Positions 41,829 to 53,100 of a stretch of DNA of 64,000 nucleotides are shown one piece after another. Each line of letters opens with the position of its first letter. The stretch's first letter is position 1. The notes under the pieces are model-generated. The model did not search any database and was not told the DNA's origin. It saw nothing but the letters and a program-made list of their open reading frames with translations. The translations under genes were made by a program, and so were the position numbers. This stretch comes from Dicaeum eximium (lineage: Eukaryota > Chordata > Aves > Passeriformes > Dicaeidae): contig VWZP01008548.1 in the NCBI GenBank assembly GCA_013396995.1, positions 124,001-188,000 of the forward strand, read 5' to 3'.

Positions 41829-43837
41829 TTGTGAAAAATAAGACTTTAGGACAAGGCTTGGAAAACAATTAAAAATGAATACTATGAAAAAATAAAGAGA
41901 AAAAAACGGAAGAAAAATGAGATAGAACAGTTTGGAGTACTAAAGGGTATAAAAACCGGTACTACTAAAGGGGACTATGACTTTTCAACTTCTGACAGAT
42001 CATTAGTTTGTATGTGATTCAGTTCATTAAAACATCCATATGAAACATCACTGCTGCCTGATGGCTATTCAATTGCTTATGAAAATTGATCCTATGATCT
42101 CAGTACACTTCCTGTTGGACAGATATCTGCATTACAACTGGCATTCTTCTTGATGATATCAAGAGCTCTATGAATAGAGCTGAAGTGATTAAAAGAGATT
42201 TTGATTTCTTACAAAAAAGTTTGTTTAGTTGGCTTTTTCAATATAATTTTTTGAATAATGTTTCAGAAGATATTGTTTGTAGCTAATCTCAGATTGACAT
42301 AAGTGATTACCCCAGCAGAAATATGGTGCTTAGCAGTGTTTCAAGAAATACATGTAAAGGATGGGATTCTGCATTTAAATCACTTTCATTATTCAAAACT
42401 TACTTCTTTTGAATGTGCCATTTTTGCATTAGGTACACGGCTATTCCAATATTTACAGAATTTCATTAATGCCTTTATTCTTGTAATAACTTATTCTGAA
42501 ATCAGCCCCAACTACCAAGTAGTACTTACAGACAAACTTTCATTATGAGCAGTCTCATTAAATTAATTATTATTCCTAACACAACTGCAGATAGTTGAAA
42601 CCCTAAGTTTCTTTTTGAATCAGGGCAAACCTAAAGTAAAGTAATTTGTGTAAGGTAAACTCATAAGACTGTAAGGGGGGACCACTGTGTACTATACTTT
42701 AATAAAAGGACATAAAGCTTAGCAAAAAACAGTCATATGCTTATCACTTCATTTGTTTAAGAGGGAGGACACAGAGCAAGCAGCAAAGGAAATGAGTTCC
42801 AGATTTGCCTTGTAATTTGCAAATGCAGGGTAATTAACAAATTAAGTTTAATGTTGCAAGGGAAAGCACAGAAGAAGGACAAAAGTGTAACATAATTAGA
42901 ATCACATTAGAGTGAAAAGACTGAAGACCTGATCTTGCATGTATTGAAGACAATAGCAAAACTCCATTATTTTTGACTCAGGCAAGATTGAATCCCTTAA
43001 AAACTGTCATGTTTCCAAAATGCCTAAACAACTCATTCTAGCAGCAGCAAAAGGAAACAGATTGTTCAGACATTGCAAATAGAATACAACTAATAGGACC
43101 AGAAGGATATTCAATCGTATATTTATTAGCGTGAGGTACAATGTACCATATGTGTGAGATATAATGTGAGAGATAAGCTATGCAAAAATCTTCAAGAACC
43201 TTTAAATAGGAATATTTTAGATGTGAGGTAAACCCAGATTTATACTTTCCCCCTATTCACGTAATAAAAACTGAATTGTAATAGAAATATCCTGGGGAAA
43301 CTTGAAAGAAATGTTTCCATGTGAGATTTTTCTGACTAAATCTACAACTAAGACAGTGTTTTACACACAGTAGAAAAGAGCTATTATTTTTAGAATATTA
43401 TCTCCTTTTATTACCAGGTAGCTGTTAGTAATAAATTAGCTGACTCATATCCTAGAAAAGCCCACTTCTTTTCAGTAACTAGAGAGGTAATTTAGCCAAC
43501 AAGGTGAAGCTAGGTGAGATGAGTCTCACAAGATGAGCAACTGGAAATGGAGGGGAGAGGGAAACTGCATCATGTGGTTTAGAGTAGGAGCACTAATCTT
43601 TCATTGGGTTGGCTAATCACTACTGAAAATCTGTGAGTGGGAACAGAAGACTTTAATTAATACAAGCCTCTATCATGACCTGTCTCATAAGTATCATGGA
43701 CTGAGACTTGACAAGCGATCCTTCTATACTCACACAGAAAAATGTTGGTGACCAAAGGCCTCTTTCACCTCTGTGTTCTTTTTGCAGAACATTCCTTCTC
43801 ACAATTTAGCCTTCAAGAGAGCAGCCTCAGATGTACC

Positions 43838-43859
43838 ACTTGCCCCTTTAGGGGCAAGT
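43838..43859. repeat. 9-bp inverted repeat at the CR1 left edge
   Basis: ACTTGCCCC, loop TTTA, GGGGCAAGT. The right arm overlaps the first recognisable CR1 bases. Confidence 0.85.
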
Positions 43860-44950
43860 TGTGCCTGACCAACCTGTCTCCTACAATGGGAGAACTGGTT
43901 GTTTGTGTGGAAGGAAAATGGTGGCCGTGACATACTTTGACTTTAGCAAGGCATCTCTGGCAGGCTCACACTGTACTCTTACAGTCAAATTCATGAGCTG
44001 TGAACTGGATAAGTTCACAATTAAGTGGGAGAAAAATAGGCTGCACTGTTGTTGGTCTTAAAAAGCAGTGATTGGCAGTCAAAAAGCCAACTTTTAATAT
44101 TACTGGGGAAAATATTGTCCAATGACTCTTAAAAACTTGGAGGATGAGAGAGAGGACACTTTCAACATATTTGCAGATGATACCAAATTGGGAGGAACAG
44201 ATGATATGCTTCAGGGCAGGACTGTTATTTGGAGGAACCTGGACAGGTGTGAGGAACAGGCTGACAGCAACATCACGAAGTTCAGCAACGTGTAAAATCC
44301 TGCATCTGGGAGCAAATAATCCCATGCAATGCTATCGGCTGAGTCCTGGCTGGAGAGAAAACAGCTTGACAGAAAAATGTCTGAACTTTCTGATGAAAAA
44401 GCTGGACATGAATCATGTGCACCCTTGAAGCACAGATAAAAACTGACAACCTGGATGCATTAGCAGAAGTGTACGCACCAGGTCCAGGAAAGCAATCCTT
44501 CTCTGTAGTTGTGAGACCACAGTGCTGTGTCCAGCTTTGGGCTCCCCAGCACACAATTGACACTGGTACACTGAGTGAGCCCAGCAAAGGTCCTCAGGAT
44601 GGTGAGATGAGGGGAATGGAACACATGGTGTGCAAGGAGAGGCTGGGAGAGGCTGGGAGGTCTTTCCAGGCTTAAGAAGAGAAGGCTTACAGAAGACCTC
44701 ACATACCTTGTGGAAGGGCACAGAGAAGATGGAGCCAGTCTTCTTGGAGTTACATGGTGACTGGTCTGGAGTCACTGGATACAAATTGGAGAATGGGAAA
44801 TCCTCCAATGGGCATAGAGATTTATTTTTACCATGATAATGTGAAAACACTGGAAGACATTACCCAGAAGGATTGTGGGGTCTCCACACGGATATCAAGA
44901 CATTTAAAATGCAGCAGAGGATCAGAGGATCTCCAGTAGTTCTTTCCAGC
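43851..44950 (+). mobile_element. CR1 LINE fragment covering part of the reverse-transcriptase region and the 3' end
   Basis: The plus strand matches the CR1 ORF2 course: TGCCTGACCAACCTG, then a degraded reverse-transcriptase stretch encoding YFDFSKAS, then TTTGCAGATGATACCAA, CATCACGAAGTTCA, ATCCTGCATCTGGG, and the end motif GGATCTCCAGTAGTTCTTTC. It has many frameshifts and an internal deletion, so it is inactive. A 9-bp inverted repeat sits exactly at its left edge (43838-43859). Long minus-strand open stretches inside it are antisense shadows. Confidence 0.88.
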
Positions 44951-46194
44951 CAGTAAGGTTCAATTCCTCTGGATATATCTTGCTCTGGTTAAGTACTCTC
45001 CTGCTTCTGAAGACAGAGAAAGCCATGAAGATTTCCACTGTTTACTACATCTGGCAGAAGGTGAAGTGGAAGATGAAATCCTAGTCAGGTCTGACCCCTG
45101 CTACAGGGTTACAGAGAAAGAGTTGGGCAGACAGTTTAAAAATCTTAAGTAAAAAGAAAAATAAATAAAAAATAAAAAGAAAAATATGTGTCATATATGC
45201 TGGCTCTCAGCAATGCTGACAAATTCATATTTAGTTCAGATAAGGGCACTTCAAAGAAGTCACTTAAAGAGATCAAGACTTAAGGAACTTGTGGAGTATG
45301 GCAGCCAAAGGGAAATCAATGTCTGGAAATAGGGCTACAAAAAAAAACGTAGTTATTTGAGGACGTAGCAGATAGACATATCAAGAGCTCCTTGTGGGGA
45401 CAGCAATGTATTAGAAGACATTAGTTCCTGTGTGATTTTGTTTTAAAGTAGTTGTCCATTGCAAATAAGCCAACAGATTTCATCTAGTACAGCAAGGTAA
45501 CACTGCTTATAGAAAAATACTCAAAAATCTTGTCTTGCAGGCTGCCACTGAAGGTGACACTTGCTGTTTAGTCTACCACAGAGGACTATTTTCAGCTTCT
45601 GTCATCTATCCAGCTTCCTGTCAGAGGACAGGAGCCTAATATGAGGAAATTAAACCGTGAAGACAATCTCTTTAATGCAGTTCAGAAAGAAATGTGTGTC
45701 CATATATTACGGATAAGCTGCATGAGCATCTGTTCCTCTCTGTGAAACCTCCTGAGTTTAGTTTACACATAAAAAGGGACACTAGGCATTGAATAGGAAT
45801 ATGATCTGCTTTTCTAACAGCTATATGGACAGCCATAGAGCTCAGTAATTTCAAAAGTAACTGCTTTGTGGTGCTATGAAGTATTCAAAAGAACCACAAA
45901 ATAGTAAGGCTTGTAAAAGGAGTTTCATAATTCAATCCTTTACACAATGGAACAGTTACAGTTTCAAGATTAATATAGGTCTGTATAACTGTGACTACAA
46001 AGCTATGCCAAGACTTTTCTTCCCTGAAATTGTAATCTTGAAGTATCTGCTAACAACCAGTGTAATTCACTGCCCTTTTAATTTTTCTCATTCACATTTT
46101 AATTAATATGTTACAAATGAAAAATCCATATACCCTAACATAAAGAGCATTAGAAATCAATATAATTTTTTTTCTTACCTTCACCACTGCCTTC

Positions 46195-46728
46195 TGTTGT
46201 TGGTAAATCCCAGTGGGCAACTAAGCACCACACAGATGCTCAGTCACTTTCTTCCCATTCCTCAGTGGGAAGAAAAAAGAGGAAGGGAAGAATGAAAGCA
46301 TGAAAGCTTGGGTGTCTACATTAAAAAACAACAAACAAAAACCATGAAAAAACCCGAAGGAAAGTGAAGGAGAGAGATGAAAACAAAAGCAGTGATGCAA
46401 AAAAGTGAGAACTAAAGAAGTGATGCAAAAAAACCAAATCCGCTTAATGTTCTTAACATCTCCTCTTTTACCTTTTATTGCTAATCATGACATTATGTGG
46501 TATGGACTATCTCTGGTTGGTCCAGGATGTCTGCAGGACTGTGTCAGCTCCCAACCCACTGCACAAGTTGTATGTCACACAATTGTGTGTCACAGTGAGA
46601 ATCAGAGAAGGCCTTGTCGCTAGCACTTCAGTGTCTTATCAAGAATTATTCAAGTATCGGTTTGGTTATGAATTTAAACCACAGCATCATATGAACTGCT
46701 ATGAAAAAAATTATACTAGCCAAGTACG
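46195..46728 (-). mobile_element. Solo LTR, avian ERVL type, degraded, minus orientation
   Basis: On the plus strand it opens TGTTGTTGGTAAATCCCAG and CAACTAAGCACCACAC. It continues with GGTATGGACTATCTCTGGTT and ATGAACTGCTATGAAAAAAA and ends near CTAGCCAAGTACG. The order of blocks matches the LTR at 28597-29215. Internal slippage repeats (AGTGATGCAAAAAA twice) and the loss of both terminal dinucleotides mark it as old. Exact ends are uncertain. Confidence 0.85.
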
Positions 46729-48031
46729 TCTTATTTCCTGATCTCTTTCCTTCTCTCTCTTTCTTTCCCCTTCTTTTAAGAACTGCTTCTCCAGAATGCT
46801 TTGATTTTGACTCTTTAGCTCTTAATAATATTGTGAATATAATGTATATATATCATTGTATTTCACTTCTGCATGCTAACTCTGCATATAGTTTCTCTTT
46901 TTTACACTACTGAAGGCTGTCTCTTTATGTTCAAAGTATAAGTTTGTAGGAACAGTCCTATGCCCAGCAGACAAGTACAGTGCAAAAGTACTTGTGCATA
47001 GTTTATCACTCCAGTCTTTCCTGAAACCAACAGCTCACAAATATCAACAAGGGCATAGCTTTAGTGAAAGAGGTGCATAAATTGCAAAGCAGTTTGTGAA
47101 GAATTGGCCTTCAATCCTCAAAAAACATTCAATAAATAAAATTTTTATTATTGGAAAAGTACTGAATCAATGAAAATGTTGTATTTGTAACTGTTTCTGC
47201 AAAAACTTCGGCCTTCATGTCAGTATTTTTTAGTTAGGTCATTAGAGAAAGTACCTGCGGTCACACAAAGAGATTTCTCTTCCTTTCATGCAGCTAAGGC
47301 ACCCAAGTAAAATAAAAATGCTTTTTTAAACCAGATAGTCAGCTAATAAACAGTTGACTTCTGTCACCACATAGCCAGATAGCTTTAGATTTTTAAATAA
47401 TTTAAGCCTAGCAATATCTGTTTTTGTAGTAAAGCATTTCAAAAGCTGAGGAATTTAGGCAAAGACAGACCAAACAAATTGTGCACAGAAGAGCACAGGA
47501 AATCTGATTAAGAAGAGCAAAGATGTGTGGTTAATGCCCAGGTACTGATAGGTTTTGCCAAGAAAACTTACAGTTTTCACAAATTCTGCTGTTTCATAGA
47601 CCAGAGGCTACTTGAGATTGAGGCTACTTTACTTAATCTGTGCATTTTGGTATCTGTTTCATACCTGAAGCACACTGAAAGTCAGAAATGGACCTGCACC
47701 TGATAAGGCACCTTATCTGATAGGCAAGTCTGATAGGTGGACACAGCTGAGCTCACTGTAGAGGCAGCTTCTGACCAACGGTTTTTGTTTGGTTGGTTTT
47801 GGTTTTGTGTTGGATTTTTTTTTTTTTATAAGGAAATTATCAAGCAGGGCTTGAGAAGCACAGCAACCTTTTTTCCAAGATGAGAGGGAAGCAAAGGGAA
47901 GGAGAGAGAAGGGAAAACTCAAGCTGTAACTGAATAACTTCAGCTTAATTTACCACTCATCACCTGAGAATGTCAAATTCGATGCTTTTGAACTATCAGC
48001 ATATCATAAAGAACAGGCAAGTTTGTGTGGG

Positions 48032-48060
48032 TTTTTTTTGGGTTTTTTTTTTTTTTTTCA
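48032..48060. repeat. T-run with GGG interruptions
   Basis: TGGGTTTTTTTTGGG is followed by a further long T run. It is low-complexity sequence. A similar T/G run with ten consecutive G occurs at 22106-22137. Confidence 0.9.
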
Positions 48061-49926
48061 AACCGCAGTTGCTGGGACTTTTTGTGTGAGAAAACCAAGA
48101 GTGAGATTCATTTCCCTTAGCTTTATCCATCTAAAAGCTGTATATCTACTATAAACTACTGTCTCAGACTCACTCTACACCAGAGGGGTAATTCCAGAGG
48201 ACAATTCTTTAATTTTGAGGCAGCTTTCCAAAACAGATTATATGACTTTAACTCAACACTAATTTCAAGAGTGGAGAAGACTTTTTTGTGTAGTAAGAAG
48301 AGCCTGATCCACTACTTACCTAAATGTTGCAAAAAGAAAATGATACAGTGCATTCACCTTTCACTTTGCAGGGTAAAAATACCCACACTAAAGTAAAGCT
48401 TTACAATCTTTAGAAGGTCATTCTCAGGGTCAGTACTTTGTAAAGACTTCAAAATATTTTATTTTCCCACCTAATCATTCACTCCTGAAAAGAAGAAACT
48501 CACTCTGTAAATACAGATAATGTCGTGCTATTCTTAAATGTGTTTTTCTAAGGCTTTATCTGGAGCATCTATAAAGTTTCTATATCACGTGGTTAAGCTA
48601 AGAAATAGTTATTTCAAATTTTATATACATATATATTTATATTTATAATTGCTCAGTAGGGAAATGATTTGAGGAATAACTAGATGTGAGTCTGCCCCAC
48701 CCCAGTTGCTGAGCACATGGTGATATGAAGAACTTGAATTTCATATAACACTCAAGCATATTTGCACCAAGTAATAGCCAATTAAATCCAATAAAAATGC
48801 TTGATAGATTAGCAGGTTAGGAGTATATTTTCTGCAGAATAACTGGGCATAAATAATGTTAAAACTGACTGGTACTAAAAGTAAAGTACTAGTTTATTAT
48901 TTCTTAAAAAAAAATACTGAGGAAAAAAGTTTTCATTCTTTCAGTGTTTGTTGATTTGTTTGAAGTCTCAAAGAAAGCCCTATTTCCAAGTTGAACCCAT
49001 GAAATCTTAATGCAAGGGATAGGAAAGCAAATCAAGGAAACAGCAGGGAATTATTCTTCTTTCCCCTGTCACTTTGTCAACTCTGATAAGCATATGAACT
49101 CATTTCAAAAGCAGTTCCAAATCCATGAGGTGTTAGTTCATTGACAGGAAATCAGTAAGTTCAAAAGATAATGCACATGTGATGTTTTTTGTGTCTATCA
49201 GCCTTCCTGCCACTACATGGTCTTTTAGCTCTATACAGTGTGACAGTCTCAGTACTGGCAGTGCAAGTCTGGCTCGTGGCATTCTCATTCCAAGAGAAAC
49301 AGGGCAGATGTTTCCAGCTACTGCTTCCCAAAATGCTAAAGTACCAGTGCACTTAGCCCTTGCTTGTATGCTTAACATTTAGAAAGCAGCAGCTTCTCTT
49401 TCACACGTAAAAACTTCAAAATGCATGAACAATGAGCTACAAATCATCTTTTGTGCTCAATTTGATCAACTCCAATCATGCTGTATATGAATTTATGCAG
49501 TCATGTCAAAAGGAAACCCTACATCTAACCTCCACACAGTTGCAGTACAGGGGGTATTTCCAATGGGCAACCATTTTTACAGACCCACTGGTCTGTGTTT
49601 ATAGCATGGAACACAATTACTTCAATTATAATGGCTCTGCCTCTTTGTGACCTGGTTCCCTGAGGCTTAGCAGTCACAGGCGGTTAATCTGGTTTTCTGA
49701 TTTTTGATTTACTCCAAGTTCCACTAACTTTACTTTTATGCAAGTTTCCTAGAGGCTGTGCAATGGAGTGGATACATGAAGAATCTCTCATCCTCTTTAG
49801 TTCAAGCATAAACTCAGAAGAAAAGAGCATACTAGCTTTCCCAAAGCTCAGTTACTAGAAGAAAAGGCTGGAAGAATCACAAAGTCATTAAAACAAAACA
49901 AAATCAGGGGACTCAGAACTAACACA

Positions 49927-49991
49927 CAAAAAAAAAACCAAAAAACAAACAAACAAAAAAAAAAAACCCACAAAAAAAACCCCCCAAAAAA
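49927..49991. repeat. A-rich, C-interrupted low-complexity tract
   Basis: Runs of A are broken by CC, CCC and CAAA units. Shorter tracts of the same A(n)CCC(A) style occur at 5392, 11418, 15313, 17106, 18120 and 24444. Confidence 0.9.
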
Positions 49992-51264
49992 CTTGGAAAT
50001 AGACATAATTTGGCTTCTCTGAGCCACTGGAATTCATCCAGCCTCAGCCTTTTTTCCAAATATTTACTGAAAGGCACCAAATTAAATATTCCAACACAAA
50101 TGTGGAGGCTGGGAGGTGGGGGATATCTCCCTCCCCATTAACATTGCTATCATCTCAGTGAGGAGTGAAATAGCTACTGTACTTTGAGAAAAAACCTCTG
50201 GGTAAAAAAGCCTGGAGCTATTTCACTCACACCTTATGAAAAAATAATATTATATGCCATTACACATACAAGTATTCCCAGCATCTCTCTTGTAGCAAAT
50301 ACATAATAGCTTTTTTCTGAAAAGTCTATGAACAAATAAAAGATGCTATTAATACCTGGAGACTAAATTTGAATATTCTGTAGGTACATATATATTTTAA
50401 AGAAATATATTATCTTATGTACTATTTCAAGTCCCAGAAACCCATTTAAATGACCTTATGTGTATCAATGGCTGAAGACATGTTTACTTTGCACAAACTA
50501 TAATTCAGGTGAATTGTCTGCAGCCATGGTTTAGCTGAGAATAAAATCAGTAGCAAATAAAATGGTCTATCTAGTATCTTATTAGGTCATCCCTGTAGCT
50601 ATATCCAGGGAAGATTATTTTATTCTTGACAATGATAAATGGAAAAGACAAATATAACTAGTAAATCTTCTGTAAATTGGCCAGCATTTTCAAGACATCA
50701 ATTGCAATGAGGAAAGTTACTTTAAAGTGTATGTCACTCAAGCTGATGTTGATTTTTTTTTTCCTCATGTAGTGATCCCACACTCATCTTCCTATACCTC
50801 CACTTTTTGCCTTTTTCATTAATCTTTTGGGGTTTTTTCATTTCCCATCAATTCTATAAAAAATGCAATTTTATGCACCATATACTAAGGTATTTTAATA
50901 ACATTCTGCAAAACCAAGGAAATTATTAGTAACTTAGACAAATGCATTCATGATGTATTGTATTGTATTTGTTTCTCCTGCAAGCCTTCTAAACACATTT
51001 TAGACAATCCTCTTTCCTCAATAACAGTGAAGTAAGCTAGTCCAATTAGTGTCACTGGTATCACTACAATATTAATTTCCATTACCCACTCTTGCATGAG
51101 ATGATATGGTGATGATACAAAATAATATTACAGAAAAAGGTGTCACCTAGCTGAAAACCCTGTTAAATATAATAGAACTGCCAGTGAGGAGAGGTTTATT
51201 GAATAGCACTCTTGTAGTTGCTTGAATCAAGGGCAAGATAATTTTTTTAACATATGATGATGAT

Positions 51265-51270
51265 TTTATT
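51265..51270 (-). terminator. Poly(A) signal AATAAA
   Basis: A canonical AATAAA on the minus strand lies about 150 nt after the inferred stop codon, so the 3' untranslated region would be roughly 150-180 nt. It is the first such hexamer I see after the stop. No polyadenylation site itself can be seen from sequence alone. Confidence 0.5.
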
Positions 51271-51418
51271 TACTATATCCTGCTCTCTCACAGTTCACTT
51301 GCATAGGTTTTGCTTAAAGAAATGTGGACATCTATGCCAAAATGAGACTCAGGAATATTAGAGATAGTCAGAGTAAATTCATTTTAACAGCTGTGAATGG
51401 TAACATGCTTTCTTACCA

Positions 51419-51478
51419 CTACACAGTATCTGAATTACCACTTATACAGAGATTCATCACAAGGTTAATACCAAGACC
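51419..51478 (-). CDS. Terminal coding exon with stop codon
   Basis: After the acceptor TTTTTCAAAGAAAAG the phase-0 frame reads GLGINLVMNLCISGNSDTV and then TAG. The AG follows a short purine run, so the acceptor is only moderate. The upstream alternative TTTTTCAAAG is out of phase. Support comes from the phase match with exon 14 and from the poly(A) signal about 150 nt downstream. Confidence 0.6.
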   Translation of the reverse strand, partial: GLGINLVMNLCISGNSDTV

Positions 51479-53051
51479 CTTTTCTTTGAAAAATAAGTTT
51501 AATATTATTTTTAAATTAATCCAAATATTTGAATGTTATATTTTCTAAAAGTGCTAATTTAACTTAAATTTCATATGTAAGCACTGGACTGACTTGAGTG
51601 GTAATTAAAGATCAAGCAATTAGTGCTAGAAAAGGAGATTCAAAAGGCATCAATGGAAACCTTTTTAAATAATCATAAGAAAAAAATCATATTTAGAAAT
51701 AAAATAACTGTTAAGATATTCAGTCCCCTTTTACCTTCCTCTCTGTTAATGAGTTTTCATATGTTGCTACAGCTGACATAAAAATGCATAATTTTACTAA
51801 TTCATCTGGACTAATTTCTTTGCGATTCAGTGGCAGTGCTACAATTTCCCTAGTTGCTGCAATAATTTCCTCTTCCTTGGTTAACAACAGACTGTTTACT
51901 AATTTCCTAGAAACAGACAAAGTATTTTGTCTCTGATGGCTATTATGAATAACTTAAGCTGAAGGTCCTATTGTTTTGCAGTGCAGTCTTTAGCAGAAGT
52001 ATACTAATAAGGACTAAGTATGCTAATTATTCATTTTAACGTGGGCACTTTAAAAGTGTCCTCAAGGCAGGAGGTATCTTGCTGTAAGTATGCACCACAA
52101 ATCCTAGCAATGAAATGAATAACAACATACATTTCTTTCTTAATAAATCTTCTTGTCTTTTGCATAGAGTCCTTAATTTTTACAAAAGCAATTTCAACCT
52201 ATATATTTTAACTAGTTAAGACCAAACTACAAACACAAGTTGTTAATTTTCCTCAAAATATACTCTCTCCTATTGTATTACATTAAGAGATTCTGTAACT
52301 GAATCTTCTCACCATGATATTGCTAAGGAAGAGTGTCTTATTCTGCTAAAGAATTTGGTGAATGAATGCTGCACAGATCATCTGGCTAATTAATCCTATG
52401 ATCTGTCTTTCGTGATCATGAATTTATATAAAAGAATTATATTTTCCCCTCTAATTAACATCAGAAGTAAATATACTATGCCTTATGACAGAGTTCAATC
52501 AATAGTTAGTTTCCATAGAAATAACAAACCTTGAGAATTGTTTGTTAGAGACAAATAATTACCATATGCAAAATTCCAATAAAAACCATGGGCATACTTG
52601 GGAAGAGAAGAAAGAAATATTTTTTGTGTATCTTTCAGTTTGACTGAACCAGAGAACACTTAATGTCAGACTCCCATCCTCCTGTCCTAATAATCTGCTG
52701 GCAATGCCCTTGGAAGAACATGTAGGAGGATTACTTTTTGTTTAACTACTGCACTTAACCTTCACAGCACTTGCTTGCTGTGTTGTCAGTAAACACAGGA
52801 CTGAAAGGATATGTGCTACTGGAAGGATAATTAAGTGCAGCATTAAGCAACTTTTCCTCAATCTTTGTGTAACTTCAGGTGGAAATGAGTGGTTAAAACT
52901 GCCGTATTTCTTAAGCAGAAAAATAAATTTAAAAAAAAAAGGAAAAAAAAAGAAAATAAAAGATTGAATGGAAATTAAAGACAAGGAGCTCACAAGCAAA
53001 AGTCACTTATTTTGATGAAGATTCCTCCAAGCGGACTCTAAGACTAATTTA

Positions 53052-53100
<49 letters not shown>

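Larger units (their letters stand above)
37628..43837. other. Non-coding stretch
   Basis: It includes the longest open frame of the window (38081-38605), which I judge to be chance, a CR1 tail at 39.0 kb, the GC-richer block at 41.3 kb and the poly(A) tract at 41.8 kb. Confidence 0.5.
44951..51260. other. Non-coding stretch downstream of the minus-strand gene
   Basis: It contains the degraded LTR at 46.2 kb and T-rich and A-rich tracts at 47.8, 48.0 and 49.9 kb. Open frames at 45.7 and 49.2 kb were checked as exons and not accepted. Confidence 0.5.

Noticed and set aside
43966..44325. 119-codon minus-strand open frame
   Set aside because: It is antisense to the CR1 reverse-transcriptase remnant.
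44413..44850. 145-codon minus-strand open frame
   Set aside because: It is antisense to the CR1 element.
45672..45854. 60-codon minus-strand open frame
   Set aside because: A possible acceptor exists, but there is no donor of quality and the position is downstream of the gene's end.
49133..49378. 81-codon minus-strand open frame considered as a downstream exon of the gene
   Set aside because: No acceptor gives the needed phase, and a stop codon with poly(A) signal already ends the gene at 51.4-51.3 kb.
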